From CADCTM01 sp049671305 (GTDB lineage Bacteria > Cyanobacteriota > Cyanobacteriia > Cyanobacteriales > Coleofasciculaceae): DNA of 64,000 nt. The stretch lies in NCBI GenBank assembly GCA_049671305.1, contig JBATUR010000005.1:1-64000 (forward strand). Direction: 5' to 3'. Positions within the stretch are counted from its first letter, which is position 1; the number at the start of each line of letters is the position of its first letter. The notes beneath the pieces are model-generated. The model was not told the origin of the DNA and made no database searches. It saw only the letters and a list, made by a program, of their open reading frames with translations. Positions 44,188 through 54,386 of the stretch are shown here, piece by piece. The position numbers and the translations under genes were made by a program.

Positions 44188-44712
44188 TGTTTCTAATAAA
44201 AATAGCTTAAATTGCCTACGAGACTGATGGAGATAACTTGATTATTAACCCACTAGCGTTAAAACCCGATCGCTCTTTCTACACAAGATCATCTTAAAAT
44301 GAATCTTAAAATAGGGTAACCATTAAAAGTTTTACCTTACGGCTTATCGCACTCTCCCCTAACGTTTAATTACAACTTACTTTTTATTGCTCAAAGTTGT
44401 GGTAACTTCATTGCCGAATCATCAAGCCAAAAACCTTGTGAAGTGATTCCTGCTGAACTGAGTGAGGTTTTAGTCAAGTTAGGTGTATATTCAGCAGTAA
44501 ATCTAGAAGGTAATAGCTCAGTAAGCTTAGTCGCATCCAAACCACAATAAACCAAGGCTTTGAGAACTCAGTAGTTCAGAACCGGATACCATGTTTCAGC
44601 AACCATCCGGATATCTATGCCTAGCCACTGGATTAGCTCAATTTTCAACTCAAGCCTGACCTACCCTATGGCAAAATTTAGTTAAGCTCATCCTAATTTT
44701 ATTGTTCCCGGC
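44188..44712. other. Intergenic region upstream of valS with a degraded coding-like frame
   Basis: The region lacks a complete gene. Between a stop at 44317 and a TAA at 44548-44550 the + frame is open for 76 codons without a start codon and reads like a protein (FIAQSCGNFIAE, CEVIPAELSEVLVKLGVY). It could be a remnant of a lost gene. The last part must hold the valS promoter. Confidence 0.4.
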
Positions 44713-47700
44713 ATGACCGAAACCAACTCCAATCTGCCAAGTAAATATGACCCTACTCTTACTGAAGCCAAGTGGCAGAAGTACTGGGAAGAACATCAAA
44801 TCTTTCAAGCTGACCCCAATCACCAGGGTGAACCCTACTCGGTGGTAATTCCGCCGCCTAATGTCACGGGCAGCTTGCATATAGGTCATGCCTTCGAGCA
44901 TAGTCTGATTGACACCCTGGTGCGCTACCACCGCATGAAAGGGCGCAATACCTTATGGCTACCCGGAACTGACCACGCTAGTATCGCTGTCTCGACAATT
45001 TTGGATAAGCAACTTAAAGCTGAAGGCAAAACCCGCGAAGCTTTGGGACGTGAAGACTATCTCGAAAAAGCTTGGCAGTGGAAGGAAAAATCTGGGGGTA
45101 CAATTGTCGGTCAACTGCGACGCCTGGGCTTGTCGGTGGATTGGTCGCGGGAACGCTTTACGATGGATGAGGGTTTATCGAAAGCTGTCTTAGAAGCTTT
45201 TGTTCAACTATACGAGGATGGACTAATTTACCGGGGCGAGTATTTGGTAAATTGGTGTCCGGCTTCCCAATCAGCGGTTTCGGATTTGGAGGTGGATAAT
45301 CAGGAGGTAAGTGGGCATTTGTGGCACTTGCGTTATCCGCTTGCTGATGGTAAGGGTAATGTGGAAGTAGCGACGACTCGCCCAGAAACGATGTTGGGTG
45401 ATACGGCGGTTGCGGTTAATCCGCTGGATGAGCGTTATCAGCATTTGATTGGTAAGATGCTGAGGCTGCCGATTATGGGGCGAGAAATTCCGATTATTGC
45501 TGATGAGTTTGTTGATCCGGGGTTTGGTACGGGTTGTGTGAAGGTGACGCCGGCTCATGATCCGAATGATTTTGAGATGGGTAAGCGCCACGATTTGCCG
45601 ATGATCAACATCATGAATAAGGATGGCACTTTAAATCAAAATGCGGGTGAGTTTGAAGGGCAGGATCGTTTTGTTGCCCGAAAAAATCTGGTGAAGCGCC
45701 TGGAGGAAGACGGGGTGCTGGTGAAGGTTGAGGATTATAAGCATACTGTTCCTTATAGCGATCGCGGTAAGGTGCCTGTTGAACCTCTGCTTTCTACTCA
45801 GTGGTTTGTCAAAATTCAGCCTTTAGCTGATGATACTTTGGCATTTTTGGATGAACAAAACTCACCTCAATTCGTGCCGCAACGCTGGACAAAGGTTTAT
45901 CGTGATTGGTTGGTAAATCTTAAAGATTGGTGTATCTCTCGCCAACTTTGGTGGGGACATCAAATTCCTGCTTGGTATGCGGTGAGTGAAACTGGCGGCG
46001 AAATTACAGATAGTACGCCGTTTGTGGTGGCAAAAAGTGAGGCAGAAGCACAAGAGAAAGCTACTGCACAATTTGGTAAAGAAGTCAAGCTAAAACAAGA
46101 TCCAGATGTTTTAGATACCTGGTTTTCTTCGGGTTTGTGGCCCTTTTCGACGATGGGATGGCCCCAAGAAACAGTAGATTTGAAGACTTATTATCCAACA
46201 ACGACGTTGGTTACAGGCTTTGACATCATCTTTTTTTGGGTGGCGCGGATGACGCTAATGGCAGGATATTTTACCAAACAGATGCCGTTTAAGGATGTTT
46301 ACATCCACGGATTGGTATTAGATGAAAAAGGTCAAAAGCAGTCTAAGTCTAAAAATAACGGTATTGATCCGCTGTTGCTAATTGATAAGTATGGCACTGA
46401 TGCCTTGCGTTATGCCTTAATTCGGGAAGTTGCGGGGGCGGGGCAGAATATCCGCTTAGAATACGATCGCAAAAAAGATGAATCAGTTTCGGTAGAGGCG
46501 TCGCGCAATTTTGCCAATAAATTGTGGAATGCGGCGCGGTTTGTCATGATCAATTTGGATGGCAAAACGCCGCAAGAGTTGGGTTCCCCCTTGGATTTAC
46601 TAGAAGTGCCAGAAGGGGGGCTAGAATTAAGTGACCGTTGGATTCTTTCGCGCTTTGGGCAGGTTGCAGCTCAAACTAATCAGTATCTTGATAACTACGG
46701 ATTAGGTGAAGCAGCAAAAGGTCTTTATGAGTTTATTTGGGGTGACTTTTGCGACTGGTATATTGAAATGGTGAAGTCTCGGCTGAGGGCTGATGCACCG
46801 CCTGACTCAAGAAAAATTGCTCAACAAACACTTGCATCTGTGCTAGAAGGCATTCTGAAACTACTGCATCCGTTCATGCCTCATATTACAGAGGAAATTT
46901 GGCAGACTCTCTACGGGCGTAGTGTAAGCAACGATGGCGTACTAAGGTATGCTGATGGCAGCGCCCAGTCTCAACAAAAATCTGAGTCTGTTTTGGCGTT
47001 GCAATTATATCCAGGAGCAATTAATTCCGGAGTTGGGTCAAAAGTGATGGAGATTAAGGAAGATTTGCTAACTTCATCTGAGTTGCAATCATCCTCCCCT
47101 CAAATATATGTTCAAGTTCAGGAGATTGGGCATCAGGCAGCAAAATTTATCTCAGAGTTACCAACAAATACAGTTCAGTTGTTCAGGAATTACCAAAAAG
47201 CATTAATTGTGGTGGGTTGGCTGTTTTTCGCCATCATTGCTCTTAAGATAGCAATGGCTGTCAGTAGTGCGATTGATGATATTCCGATTGTCTCATCTAC
47301 CTTTGAACTGGTTGGTCTAGGATATACAATTTGGTTTGTTTACCGCTATTTACTATCGAGTAAAAATCGTCAAGAGTTGGTGGCAACAACTCAATCCTTT
47401 AAGGAAGAAATTTTCGGTAAGGAAAAACCAGAAACAGTGCCAGTTTTGAGCCGCCCAGCATTGCCCATGAACCCAATTTTAGACCAGGGTGAGCCGTTGC
47501 CGTTGCCCCAAAAGAGTGGCAATACCATGATTGACCTGGAACTAGAGCAACAGTTTGAGTTATTGATTGGTACAATTCGTACGATCCGTAACTTGCGGGC
47601 AGAAGCAAATGTTAAACCTGGGGTCAAGGTATCAGCTATCCTTCAAAGTGAGAGCGATGCCGAGCGTCAAATTTTGCAACGGGGGCACTCCTATATTAAG

Positions 47701-48027
47701 GACTTAGCAAAAGTGGAGGACTTAACGATTACTTCAACGCTAGAACAAGAATTTAAGACAACAATGGCGGCTGTTGTAGGCACTGTCCAAGTTTTGATGC
47801 CTTTAGCTGGGGTTGTAGATCTTGAGGCTCTTGGTGCTAAGTTAAGCAAAGATTTAGCTAAAGTGGAAGCGGAAATTAACTCGATTTCCACACTCCTAGC
47901 AAATCAAAAGTTTGTCAAGTTAGCTGCACCAGAAAAAGTGCAGGAAAAGAAGGAGGCTTTAGTAGAGGCTCAAAAGCAAGCAGAAATTTTAGATGATCGC
48001 CTCAATCGACTTACTGATAACTCTTAA
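44713..48027 (+). CDS. valS: Valyl-tRNA synthetase with CAAD membrane anchor
   Basis: The 1104-residue class I synthetase has HIGH (PPPNVTGSLHIGHA), the signature KSKNNG of the KMSKS loop (KQSKS) and the editing domain. A CAAD insertion (about residues 780-905) contains two transmembrane helices (ALIVVGWLFFAIIALKIA and LVGLGYTIWFVYRYLL) and sits before the C-terminal coiled coil. CAAD domains are cyanobacterial and tether synthetases to thylakoids. Without this insertion the enzyme has normal length. The start is the ATG at 44713. Confidence 0.95.
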   Translation: MTETNSNLPSKYDPTLTEAKWQKYWEEHQIFQADPNHQGEPYSVVIPPPNVTGSLHIGHAFEHSLIDTLVRYHRMKGRNTLWLPGTDHASIAVSTILDKQLKAEGKTREALGREDYLEKAWQWKEKSGGTIVGQLRRLGLSVDWSRERFTMDEGLSKAVLEAFVQLYEDGLIYRGEYLVNWCPASQSAVSDLEVDNQEVSGHLWHLRYPLADGKGNVEVATTRPETMLGDTAVAVNPLDERYQHLIGKMLRLPIMGREIPIIADEFVDPGFGTGCVKVTPAHDPNDFEMGKRHDLPMINIMNKDGTLNQNAGEFEGQDRFVARKNLVKRLEEDGVLVKVEDYKHTVPYSDRGKVPVEPLLSTQWFVKIQPLADDTLAFLDEQNSPQFVPQRWTKVYRDWLVNLKDWCISRQLWWGHQIPAWYAVSETGGEITDSTPFVVAKSEAEAQEKATAQFGKEVKLKQDPDVLDTWFSSGLWPFSTMGWPQETVDLKTYYPTTTLVTGFDIIFFWVARMTLMAGYFTKQMPFKDVYIHGLVLDEKGQKQSKSKNNGIDPLLLIDKYGTDALRYALIREVAGAGQNIRLEYDRKKDESVSVEASRNFANKLWNAARFVMINLDGKTPQELGSPLDLLEVPEGGLELSDRWILSRFGQVAAQTNQYLDNYGLGEAAKGLYEFIWGDFCDWYIEMVKSRLRADAPPDSRKIAQQTLASVLEGILKLLHPFMPHITEEIWQTLYGRSVSNDGVLRYADGSAQSQQKSESVLALQLYPGAINSGVGSKVMEIKEDLLTSSELQSSSPQIYVQVQEIGHQAAKFISELPTNTVQLFRNYQKALIVVGWLFFAIIALKIAMAVSSAIDDIPIVSSTFELVGLGYTIWFVYRYLLSSKNRQELVATTQSFKEEIFGKEKPETVPVLSRPALPMNPILDQGEPLPLPQKSGNTMIDLELEQQFELLIGTIRTIRNLRAEANVKPGVKVSAILQSESDAERQILQRGHSYIKDLAKVEDLTITSTLEQEFKTTMAAVVGTVQVLMPLAGVVDLEALGAKLSKDLAKVEAEINSISTLLANQKFVKLAAPEKVQEKKEALVEAQKQAEILDDRLNRLTDNS

Positions 48028-48064
48028 GTGTTTTTAACCACCAACACCCAACAACTGACAGGCA

Positions 48065-48613
48065 ATGTTACACCTGGCCCAAGTGCAAAACAATGAAAGT
48101 GTAGGCGGGGTGGAATTGCAATTGCTTGCCTGCCAACAAATTGAAAACTCCTGGACAGTCCTCAATCCAGAGACTGTCCTTTTTGCCAATACTAATCCCC
48201 TGCCAGAAGGCTTGTTGGTTTTGGTGGAGCTTTCTGATAATAAAGAAGTTTTAAGTATTCAACACGCCAAAAATTGGGTGTTGGACTTGGTGCAGAAGTA
48301 CTTGACAGGTGGCGCAACCAGTACAACTTTTCTAGAAGAAGAAGCTGAACGTGCTGAAAAGTGGCGGCAAGAGTTGACGCTACAAAGTCAAGATTTGACT
48401 CGTCGTAATTTGGAAATGGAAGCGCGTCGCGAACAAATTCAAACCCTAGAAGAAGACTTGGAACCTCAAAGACAGCGACTGGAAGAAATGGCACTCCAGT
48501 TAAAGACAAAAGAAGCAGAATTGAAGACAAAAGAAGCAGAATTGAAGCTAGAAAGACAGCAACTGGAGGAAATGGCGGTGCAGTTGAAGCATAAAGATGG
48601 GGAAGGGTTTTAA
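48065..48613 (+). CDS. Coiled-coil protein downstream of valS
   Basis: The 182-residue protein has a globular N-terminal half (ELQLLACQQIENSWTVLNPE, LLVLVELSDNKEVLSI) and a C-terminal coiled coil from about residue 92. The coil contains duplicated heptads LKTKEAELKTKEAEL, a 21-bp direct repeat in the DNA. It begins 37 bp after valS and is probably co-transcribed. I do not know its function. Confidence 0.7.
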   Translation: MLHLAQVQNNESVGGVELQLLACQQIENSWTVLNPETVLFANTNPLPEGLLVLVELSDNKEVLSIQHAKNWVLDLVQKYLTGGATSTTFLEEEAERAEKWRQELTLQSQDLTRRNLEMEARREQIQTLEEDLEPQRQRLEEMALQLKTKEAELKTKEAELKLERQQLEEMAVQLKHKDGEGF

Positions 48614-48625
48614 CCAACGTTCTCT

Positions 48626-50704
48626 TTAGCTGGCAAGTATACTGGTTGGTGTCCCTTGGGGTTCTCCTAGCAGTACAACCGAGCAAGTTAGCTGCTGCAC
48701 TAGAGGGGTTGTCAGGGCACCTTGTATTAAACCATCACCACCAACCTGACGGCGCAGCGATCGCAATACGACTAAATCATGAGCTTGAGCAGTGCTTAGA
48801 ATTGCTTGCATTACATTCTCATGAGGCATAATTTGAATTACAGGTAAACTTGCAGACCCTACCTTAGAAGCCATGATTTCTAGTTGAGCCTGAGTCCAAG
48901 CAATTTTGCTTTTGGGTGTTCTGGGGTTACAGACATGAAGTAATGTCACTTGGGCTTGATTAGCATCAGCAATAATCTGGGCAAACCGTAGTGGACGCAA
49001 TGCCGAGGGTGTGAGGTTTTCCACAGGTACAAGAATACGTTTAACTTTGAGCGGTGAATCCAAAAGCCTCGTCACTGCAACCATACAGTGGGATGACCAA
49101 AGCACAGATTCTGTGATATTGCCAAATAAACGCGCCCTGAATCCCATTTGTTTGCTTAAACCCAAGACAATCAAACTAGCATTTTGTTCTCGACTGATAT
49201 GACTGATGCCTTGAGCGATGTTGTAATCAATTCGCAGTTGCGGTGACGCTTCTACTCCCAATTCTCGACTTAATTTTGCTGCCTGATCAAGTAATAACTG
49301 GCTTTTGCGGAGCGCATTATTCATCTCCGGTGCATCCATGCGAGCATGAGCTTGAGCGATCGCTAATGGCATAATTTGACCGCCTTGATGCTGCGCCACC
49401 AACATTGCCATTTCCATCAAATGACGCTGCGTTTCTGGATTGTAAATCGGAACAATCACTGTAAACTTCCCTGGTTGGGAACTGGGGAGTGTTTCTTCAC
49501 TAGCAGGCACATCCTCTGCTAAAGGTGCTTCTGCTACCTCTAGGTGCGGCGCAAAACGAGCAGTCAAGATAGGTCCGAGTGTAGATGTCACCAACATCAA
49601 AACAATCACACTATTCAAAACACCATCTGTCAAAACTCCAGCGCGATAGCCAACCAGTGCTGCTGCCAGTGTCGCTCCAACTTGCGGCAATGACAACGAC
49701 CACATTGCTAACATCTCAATATTGCTATAGCGGTAGACCAACTTTGCCAATACTGCCGCCAAAAGCTTGCTAATAATCAAACCCGCTACAATTGCCGCTG
49801 TGAGCCAAATCGTACTCAGACTTTTAACAAAGGCAGGAATATCGATTAATAAGCCTAAGTTAACGAAGAAAATTGGGATAAATAAAACGCTGCCAACAAA
49901 CTCGACTTTTTCCTTAACTGGACCATCACCCACCACATCGTTGACGGCTAAACCCGCAAGAAACGCGCCAATAATTTTTTCGACCCCGATTAATTGCGCT
50001 CCCACCGAAGCCAGAAATAATGATAGTAATACAAATAAAAATTGGTTACCTTGGTCATCTTTGGAACGACGAAAAAACTCTTTCCCCAACCAGTCAAAGC
50101 CAAATAAAACTGCTACTGAGTAAATTGCTAGGGAAACTAGTAACATTACCAGCCCCATTGCTGAGAATTCCCCAGCATGAATGGCAATACAAACCGCCAG
50201 GACTAAAAGCGAACCAATATCGGTAAAAATCGTAGCGCCAATAGTAACAGTAACTGCTTCATTATTCACCACGCCCAAACGTTTAATGATCGGATATGCG
50301 AGTAATGTATGAGAGGCAAATAATGACCCAATTAAGACTGAAGCATTCCACTCAAAATTAAATATACGTCCTACTAATATACCCATAATTAGGGGTATTG
50401 CAAAAGTAAAACTACCAAAGCCAATTGAACGATTTCGGGTGCGGCGAAACTGCTCCATGTCTACTTCTAAACCTGCCACAAACATCAGATAAACGAGTCC
50501 GATATCTGAAAGCAGTTTCATGGTATCCGATTTATTTTCAAGCACCCCTAGTCCATTAGAACCTAACAAGACACCTGCTGCTAATAAACCCACCAGTCCA
50601 GGTAGTTTTAGCCGCTCAAACAAAGGTGGTACTGCTAAAATCACCACAAGTAAAACGGCAAAGGGAACGATTGGTTCCTCTAAAACATGAGAGATAGATT
50701 CCAT
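48626..50704 (-). CDS. CPA2-family cation/proton antiporter with universal stress domains
   Basis: The 692-residue protein has about 12 transmembrane helices of the monovalent cation:proton antiporter-2 type (GLVGLLAAGVLLGSNGLG, FVAGLEVDMEQFRRTRN, IIGAFLAGLAVND). From about residue 412 come two UspA-like domains (FTVIVPIYNPETQRHLMEMAML and KRILVPVENLTPSALRPLRFA). It probably exchanges Na+ or K+ for H+ at the plasma or thylakoid membrane under control of the cytosolic nucleotide-binding part. It converges with the coiled-coil gene. Confidence 0.9.
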   Translation of the reverse strand: MESISHVLEEPIVPFAVLLVVILAVPPLFERLKLPGLVGLLAAGVLLGSNGLGVLENKSDTMKLLSDIGLVYLMFVAGLEVDMEQFRRTRNRSIGFGSFTFAIPLIMGILVGRIFNFEWNASVLIGSLFASHTLLAYPIIKRLGVVNNEAVTVTIGATIFTDIGSLLVLAVCIAIHAGEFSAMGLVMLLVSLAIYSVAVLFGFDWLGKEFFRRSKDDQGNQFLFVLLSLFLASVGAQLIGVEKIIGAFLAGLAVNDVVGDGPVKEKVEFVGSVLFIPIFFVNLGLLIDIPAFVKSLSTIWLTAAIVAGLIISKLLAAVLAKLVYRYSNIEMLAMWSLSLPQVGATLAAALVGYRAGVLTDGVLNSVIVLMLVTSTLGPILTARFAPHLEVAEAPLAEDVPASEETLPSSQPGKFTVIVPIYNPETQRHLMEMAMLVAQHQGGQIMPLAIAQAHARMDAPEMNNALRKSQLLLDQAAKLSRELGVEASPQLRIDYNIAQGISHISREQNASLIVLGLSKQMGFRARLFGNITESVLWSSHCMVAVTRLLDSPLKVKRILVPVENLTPSALRPLRFAQIIADANQAQVTLLHVCNPRTPKSKIAWTQAQLEIMASKVGSASLPVIQIMPHENVMQAILSTAQAHDLVVLRSLRRQVGGDGLIQGALTTPLVQQLTCSVVLLGEPQGTPTSILAS

Positions 50705-50868
50705 AGAAATATTTTTAGAGATATTGCTGAAATGAAATTACGGCAGTCTGTTTTGACCTTGAGGTTAGGGTCAAATGGTTGCTAAGGTGTTATTAAATTA
50801 TCTTGGTAGTTTAACAAAAATTAATTAAATCTAGAGATAATCTTAAGAGAGATTTATTAATTTTTAAG

Positions 50869-51537
50869 TTACCAGTGAAGTTGGCTTAAAATATATCGTA
50901 AACGGTCGTAGTCGTCTTTGAGCAATACACTCAAAGTGCGTCCGGCTTTGACTAACCAAGAGCGATCGCCTTTTCTTAATTGATACACTTCTCGAATTGC
51001 CGCTGCTGTTAGTGCTTCAACAGGCGCACCAGTGACCACTAATAATGTACGCAAGAAATCTAACTGCTCGCTAAAATGAATAATCTCTTGTGGTTCGCAC
51101 TGATATACCGCTTGATGGATTTGTGGGGGACGCGGTGGCAGGTATTGATAAACAGGACTACGATTAGGCATTTTACCATTTCCAGCTTGTCCAGGCGGCT
51201 GATAGCCAACAATCGCGGCACGAAATTCGGTTTTGAGCATGGCAAAAATTTGGGGTTGCTGCTCACGCAAGTCTGCCAAACTCAAGCCTAATGCCCTAGC
51301 ACGGTGGACAGAATCAATTGGGCTGGTTGTGGCATAATAAACTACTGCCAAGACTTGATTGCCCGACTCTTCATCCACAGCTCTTACCCAACTACCAAAA
51401 GGAGGCATGACAGGAAAGCTTAAGTCTTCTGGCTCCAAACATTGTGCCAAAAATTCCGTCGTTGCCGTTTCGATGACTTCTGCTATGTGACGCTCCGAGC
51501 GATCGCTATTGGCAAACTGGGGGAGAGGAAGGCGCAT
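50869..51537 (-). CDS. Conserved cyanobacterial protein, HAS-barrel-like
   Basis: The 222-residue protein has an N-terminal beta-rich half (FPVMPPFGSWVRAVDE, QVLAVVYYATTSPID, FRAAIVGYQ) resembling the HAS-barrel of HerA/ATP-synthase-type proteins, with a Pro-rich segment. A helical C-terminal half follows (VEALTAAAIREVYQLRKGD, DYDRLRYILSQL). No ATPase motif is present. It occurs near ndhS and may be a cyanobacterial core gene of unknown role. Confidence 0.65.
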   Translation of the reverse strand: MRLPLPQFANSDRSERHIAEVIETATTEFLAQCLEPEDLSFPVMPPFGSWVRAVDEESGNQVLAVVYYATTSPIDSVHRARALGLSLADLREQQPQIFAMLKTEFRAAIVGYQPPGQAGNGKMPNRSPVYQYLPPRPPQIHQAVYQCEPQEIIHFSEQLDFLRTLLVVTGAPVEALTAAAIREVYQLRKGDRSWLVKAGRTLSVLLKDDYDRLRYILSQLHW

Positions 51538-51651
51538 AAATCATCAAGTGCTAACGTAAATATCAAAATGGCTTGAAAGTGCAAAGAGTTGAAATCTCGT
51601 TAGCATTTCTTTCCTTAAGCACTTCCAAACCACTGCCTGACCATATATAAA

Positions 51652-51843
51652 CTATTTTGCCTTTTTTGCAGTTGGCTCAACTGCTGCTAATTCAGAAAGC
51701 CTGAATGTTACTAATTTGTCCCAGTTGCCGCCTTCAAATAAAACAGCCGCTTTGCCGTTGGTGATGCGTTGCACGAGTCCCTGAAACTGGTAATAGGTAT
51801 CATTGGGGTTGGTGACGCTAACAATTGAACCAGGAAAAATCAT
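51652..51843 (-). CDS. ndhS: NAD(P)H-quinone oxidoreductase subunit S
   Basis: This 63-residue SH3-like protein contains IVSVTNPNDTYYQFQGLVQRI and the conserved GKAAVLFEGGNWDKLVTFRLSEL, as in cyanobacterial NdhS (Ssl0352). NdhS forms part of the ferredoxin-docking site of photosynthetic NDH-1. It is far from ndhCKJ, as is usual for this subunit. Confidence 0.9.
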   Translation of the reverse strand: MIFPGSIVSVTNPNDTYYQFQGLVQRITNGKAAVLFEGGNWDKLVTFRLSELAAVEPTAKKAK

Positions 51844-51950
51844 GAGCTTGTCTTAGATAAGGGGTGTATTTAATAGCTTACAAGCAGTTATTGGTGATTA
51901 GTCATTGGGAAAAACTATCAGCAAACGACAAAAGCAGGAATGATTGCCAG

Positions 51951-53207
51951 CTAAAACTTCAAACGATGTCGATGATTAGCAACTGATTCTACCAGACCGA
52001 TCGCCAAAAAGTTCGCAAGTAGTGACGATCGCCCATAACTAAGTAGAGGTAGAGGAATACCTGTAATCGGTGCAAGTCCAATATTCATGCCAATATTAAC
52101 CACAGTCTGAAAGACAATCATCGATAAAACACCGATCGCCAGTAGTGAGCCAAAATTATCTTTGGCAGTTTGAGCGATAATAATTAAGCGCAGGCAAAGG
52201 AACCAAAAGGCACACAGCACAACAATGCAGCCGGCAAAGCCAAGTTCTTCGCCAATTGCCGAAAAGATAAAGTCAGTATGTTGCTCTGGAATAAAGCGTA
52301 GTTGAGTTTGAGTGCCTTGGTTTAGTCCTCGTCCCCAAGCGCCACCAGCGCCGATGGCAATGCGAGATTGAATTAAGTGGTAACCACCACCCAAGGGGTC
52401 TTTATCGGGGTCTAGGAAGAGAATCAGACGATCTTTTTGATAGTCTTTGAGGACTCCCCATAGCACGTGTCCGAGTTCTCCAGAAACGGCGTTGACAACT
52501 AAGGCACTAATTGCGCCTACTAAGGGGAATGAGAAGGTACGCCAACCGATAACTACCATTGCCGCTACCCACACAAACCATGCTGGCAAATAGGCATTGA
52601 AGACGATCGCAGAAACAATGGGAGATAGCATTAGCAGTAGCCAACCGGGATTAGCATTTCCCCAATAGAGCATTCCCATTGTGATACAACCAAATACTAA
52701 TGAGGTTCCCAGGTTTGGTTCCAAAAATACGAATGTCCAAGGGACTGCTGCTACTGCTAAAACCCGCAAGAAACCACCTAAAGTTGAGGCGGGTTGTGAG
52801 TGTAAGACGGCGGCAAGTGTTACGATTAAGCCGATTTTGGCAAATTCTGATGGTTGAATTTGGATGCCTCCTGCTAAAGTCAACCAGCGTTGAGAACCGT
52901 TAGCAGTATTACCAAATAACATAACGGCAATTAGACCGAGAATGGTAATGCCATAAACTAGCCAATGCCATTGAATCAGTAGTTCGTAGCGGGATTTGGC
53001 AATGAATAAAGCGATCGCAAGTCCGATGCTGCCAATAAACCAATGCCACCACCAATCCGTTTGCCCATTATATAGTTCGGCGCTGCGGATCATCACTCCT
53101 CCCAAGAAGGTAAGACCGATGCAGATAATCAATAGCTGCCAGTCTAATTGTTGCCAGGATGCCAGCAGATATTTCCAGCGATTACCAAGTATTGACTTTT
53201 GGAACAT
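51951..53207 (-). CDS. rodA: Rod-shape/peptidoglycan glycosyltransferase RodA
   Basis: The 418-residue SEDS protein has about ten membrane helices, the motif NGSQRWL, QPSEFAKIGLIV, FLEPNLGTSLVF and the C-terminal GIPLPLLSYGRSSLLAN. SEDS proteins polymerise glycan strands together with a class B PBP. The short cytosolic N-terminus and the overall spacing favour RodA over FtsW. No mre or pbp gene is adjacent. Confidence 0.9.
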   Translation of the reverse strand: MFQKSILGNRWKYLLASWQQLDWQLLIICIGLTFLGGVMIRSAELYNGQTDWWWHWFIGSIGLAIALFIAKSRYELLIQWHWLVYGITILGLIAVMLFGNTANGSQRWLTLAGGIQIQPSEFAKIGLIVTLAAVLHSQPASTLGGFLRVLAVAAVPWTFVFLEPNLGTSLVFGCITMGMLYWGNANPGWLLLMLSPIVSAIVFNAYLPAWFVWVAAMVVIGWRTFSFPLVGAISALVVNAVSGELGHVLWGVLKDYQKDRLILFLDPDKDPLGGGYHLIQSRIAIGAGGAWGRGLNQGTQTQLRFIPEQHTDFIFSAIGEELGFAGCIVVLCAFWFLCLRLIIIAQTAKDNFGSLLAIGVLSMIVFQTVVNIGMNIGLAPITGIPLPLLSYGRSSLLANFLAIGLVESVANHRHRLKF

Positions 53208-53321
53208 ATAAGAGTGGTTTTGAGCTTTGTGTTGTGATTAATTATCAGTGTTAGAGCTGAAGTTTCAGGATGGACAAACTAAGATCAGTATAATCATTGC
53301 CAAATTGTCTAAAATGTGCTT

Positions 53322-54386
53322 CTAGCTGCGGAGGGCAACAATTGATACTTTAGCAGCAATAGATTGAGCGATCGCAACCAAGGCTTTGGCTGATGCTGAC
53401 TCTGGTGCCCCAACGACAATCGGAATTCCAGCATCGCCACCTTCTCGTAAGGATATCTCTAAAGGAATACAACCAAGCAGAGGAATATCTAATTCTTTTG
53501 AGGTTTTTTCACCACCACCAGAACCAAATAAGTCATACTGTTTTTCTGGCGCATCTGGTGGAATAAAATAACTCATGTTTTCGACAATTCCCAGTACTGG
53601 CACTCCTAGTTGTTGGAACATTTTTAAACCCCGACGTGAGTCTAGTAATGCTACGGTTTGAGGCGTGGTGACAATCACTGCCCCTGCCATTGGTACAGCT
53701 TGGGTTAAGGTTAATTGAGCATCACCTGTTCCTGGTGGCATATCGACTAAGAGATAATCTAATTCTCCCCACTCTACTTGATAGAGAAATTGTCGTATAA
53801 TGCCATTTAACATGGGTCCGCGCCAAATTACCGGCTGGTCTGGGTCAATTAAAAAACCCATTGAAACTAATTTAACGCCGTGGTTAAATGAAGGTTCTAG
53901 TACTTCGCCTTGTGCACCTTTTTGCACCATGACTTTGGCACTGCCTAACCCCAACATGGTTGGTGTATTGGGACCATAAATATCGGCGTCAATTAAACCA
54001 ACTTTTGCACCCATTTGTGCTAAGGCGACGGCGACATTTACCGCTACAGTTGTTTTGCCGACGCCGCCTTTGCCACTGGAAATTGCTAGGATATTTTTGA
54101 CGCCATCAATGCCTGTGCGGTTGGGAATGGCTTTTTGTTGTGGCGTTTCGGCGGTAACATCGACAATGACTTTGTTAACACCGGGTAATTGTTTGACAGC
54201 TTTTTGGCAGTCTTCAACGATAAATTCTCGTAGTGGACAAGCTGGAGTAGTCAAGACTAGGGTAAAGCTAACATCACCGTTGTCAATTTTGACATTGCGG
54301 ATCATGTTTAATTCAACCAAGCTTTTGCCGAGTTCGGGGTCTTGTACCGGACGTAATATTTCTAAAACTGAATTACTATCAAGCAT
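53322..54386 (-). CDS. mrp: Mrp/ApbC family iron-sulfur cluster carrier ATPase
   Basis: This 354-residue protein has an N-terminal MIP18 (DUF59) domain (about 1-85, VQDPELGKSLVELNMIR, TTPACPLREFI). A ParA-like ATPase follows, with the deviant Walker A SSGKGGVGKTT, DADIYGPNTPTMLG and VDMPPGTGDAQLTL. It binds and transfers Fe-S clusters. The start at 54386 (MLDSNSVLEILRPV) is preferred to the TTG nine codons upstream on family alignment. Confidence 0.94.
   Translation of the reverse strand: MLDSNSVLEILRPVQDPELGKSLVELNMIRNVKIDNGDVSFTLVLTTPACPLREFIVEDCQKAVKQLPGVNKVIVDVTAETPQQKAIPNRTGIDGVKNILAISSGKGGVGKTTVAVNVAVALAQMGAKVGLIDADIYGPNTPTMLGLGSAKVMVQKGAQGEVLEPSFNHGVKLVSMGFLIDPDQPVIWRGPMLNGIIRQFLYQVEWGELDYLLVDMPPGTGDAQLTLTQAVPMAGAVIVTTPQTVALLDSRRGLKMFQQLGVPVLGIVENMSYFIPPDAPEKQYDLFGSGGGEKTSKELDIPLLGCIPLEISLREGGDAGIPIVVGAPESASAKALVAIAQSIAAKVSIVALRS

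Noticed and set aside
44650..44931. Minus-strand open frame overlapping the valS start
   Set aside because: It lies wholly antisense to the conserved N-terminus of ValRS and its promoter, with no supporting features.
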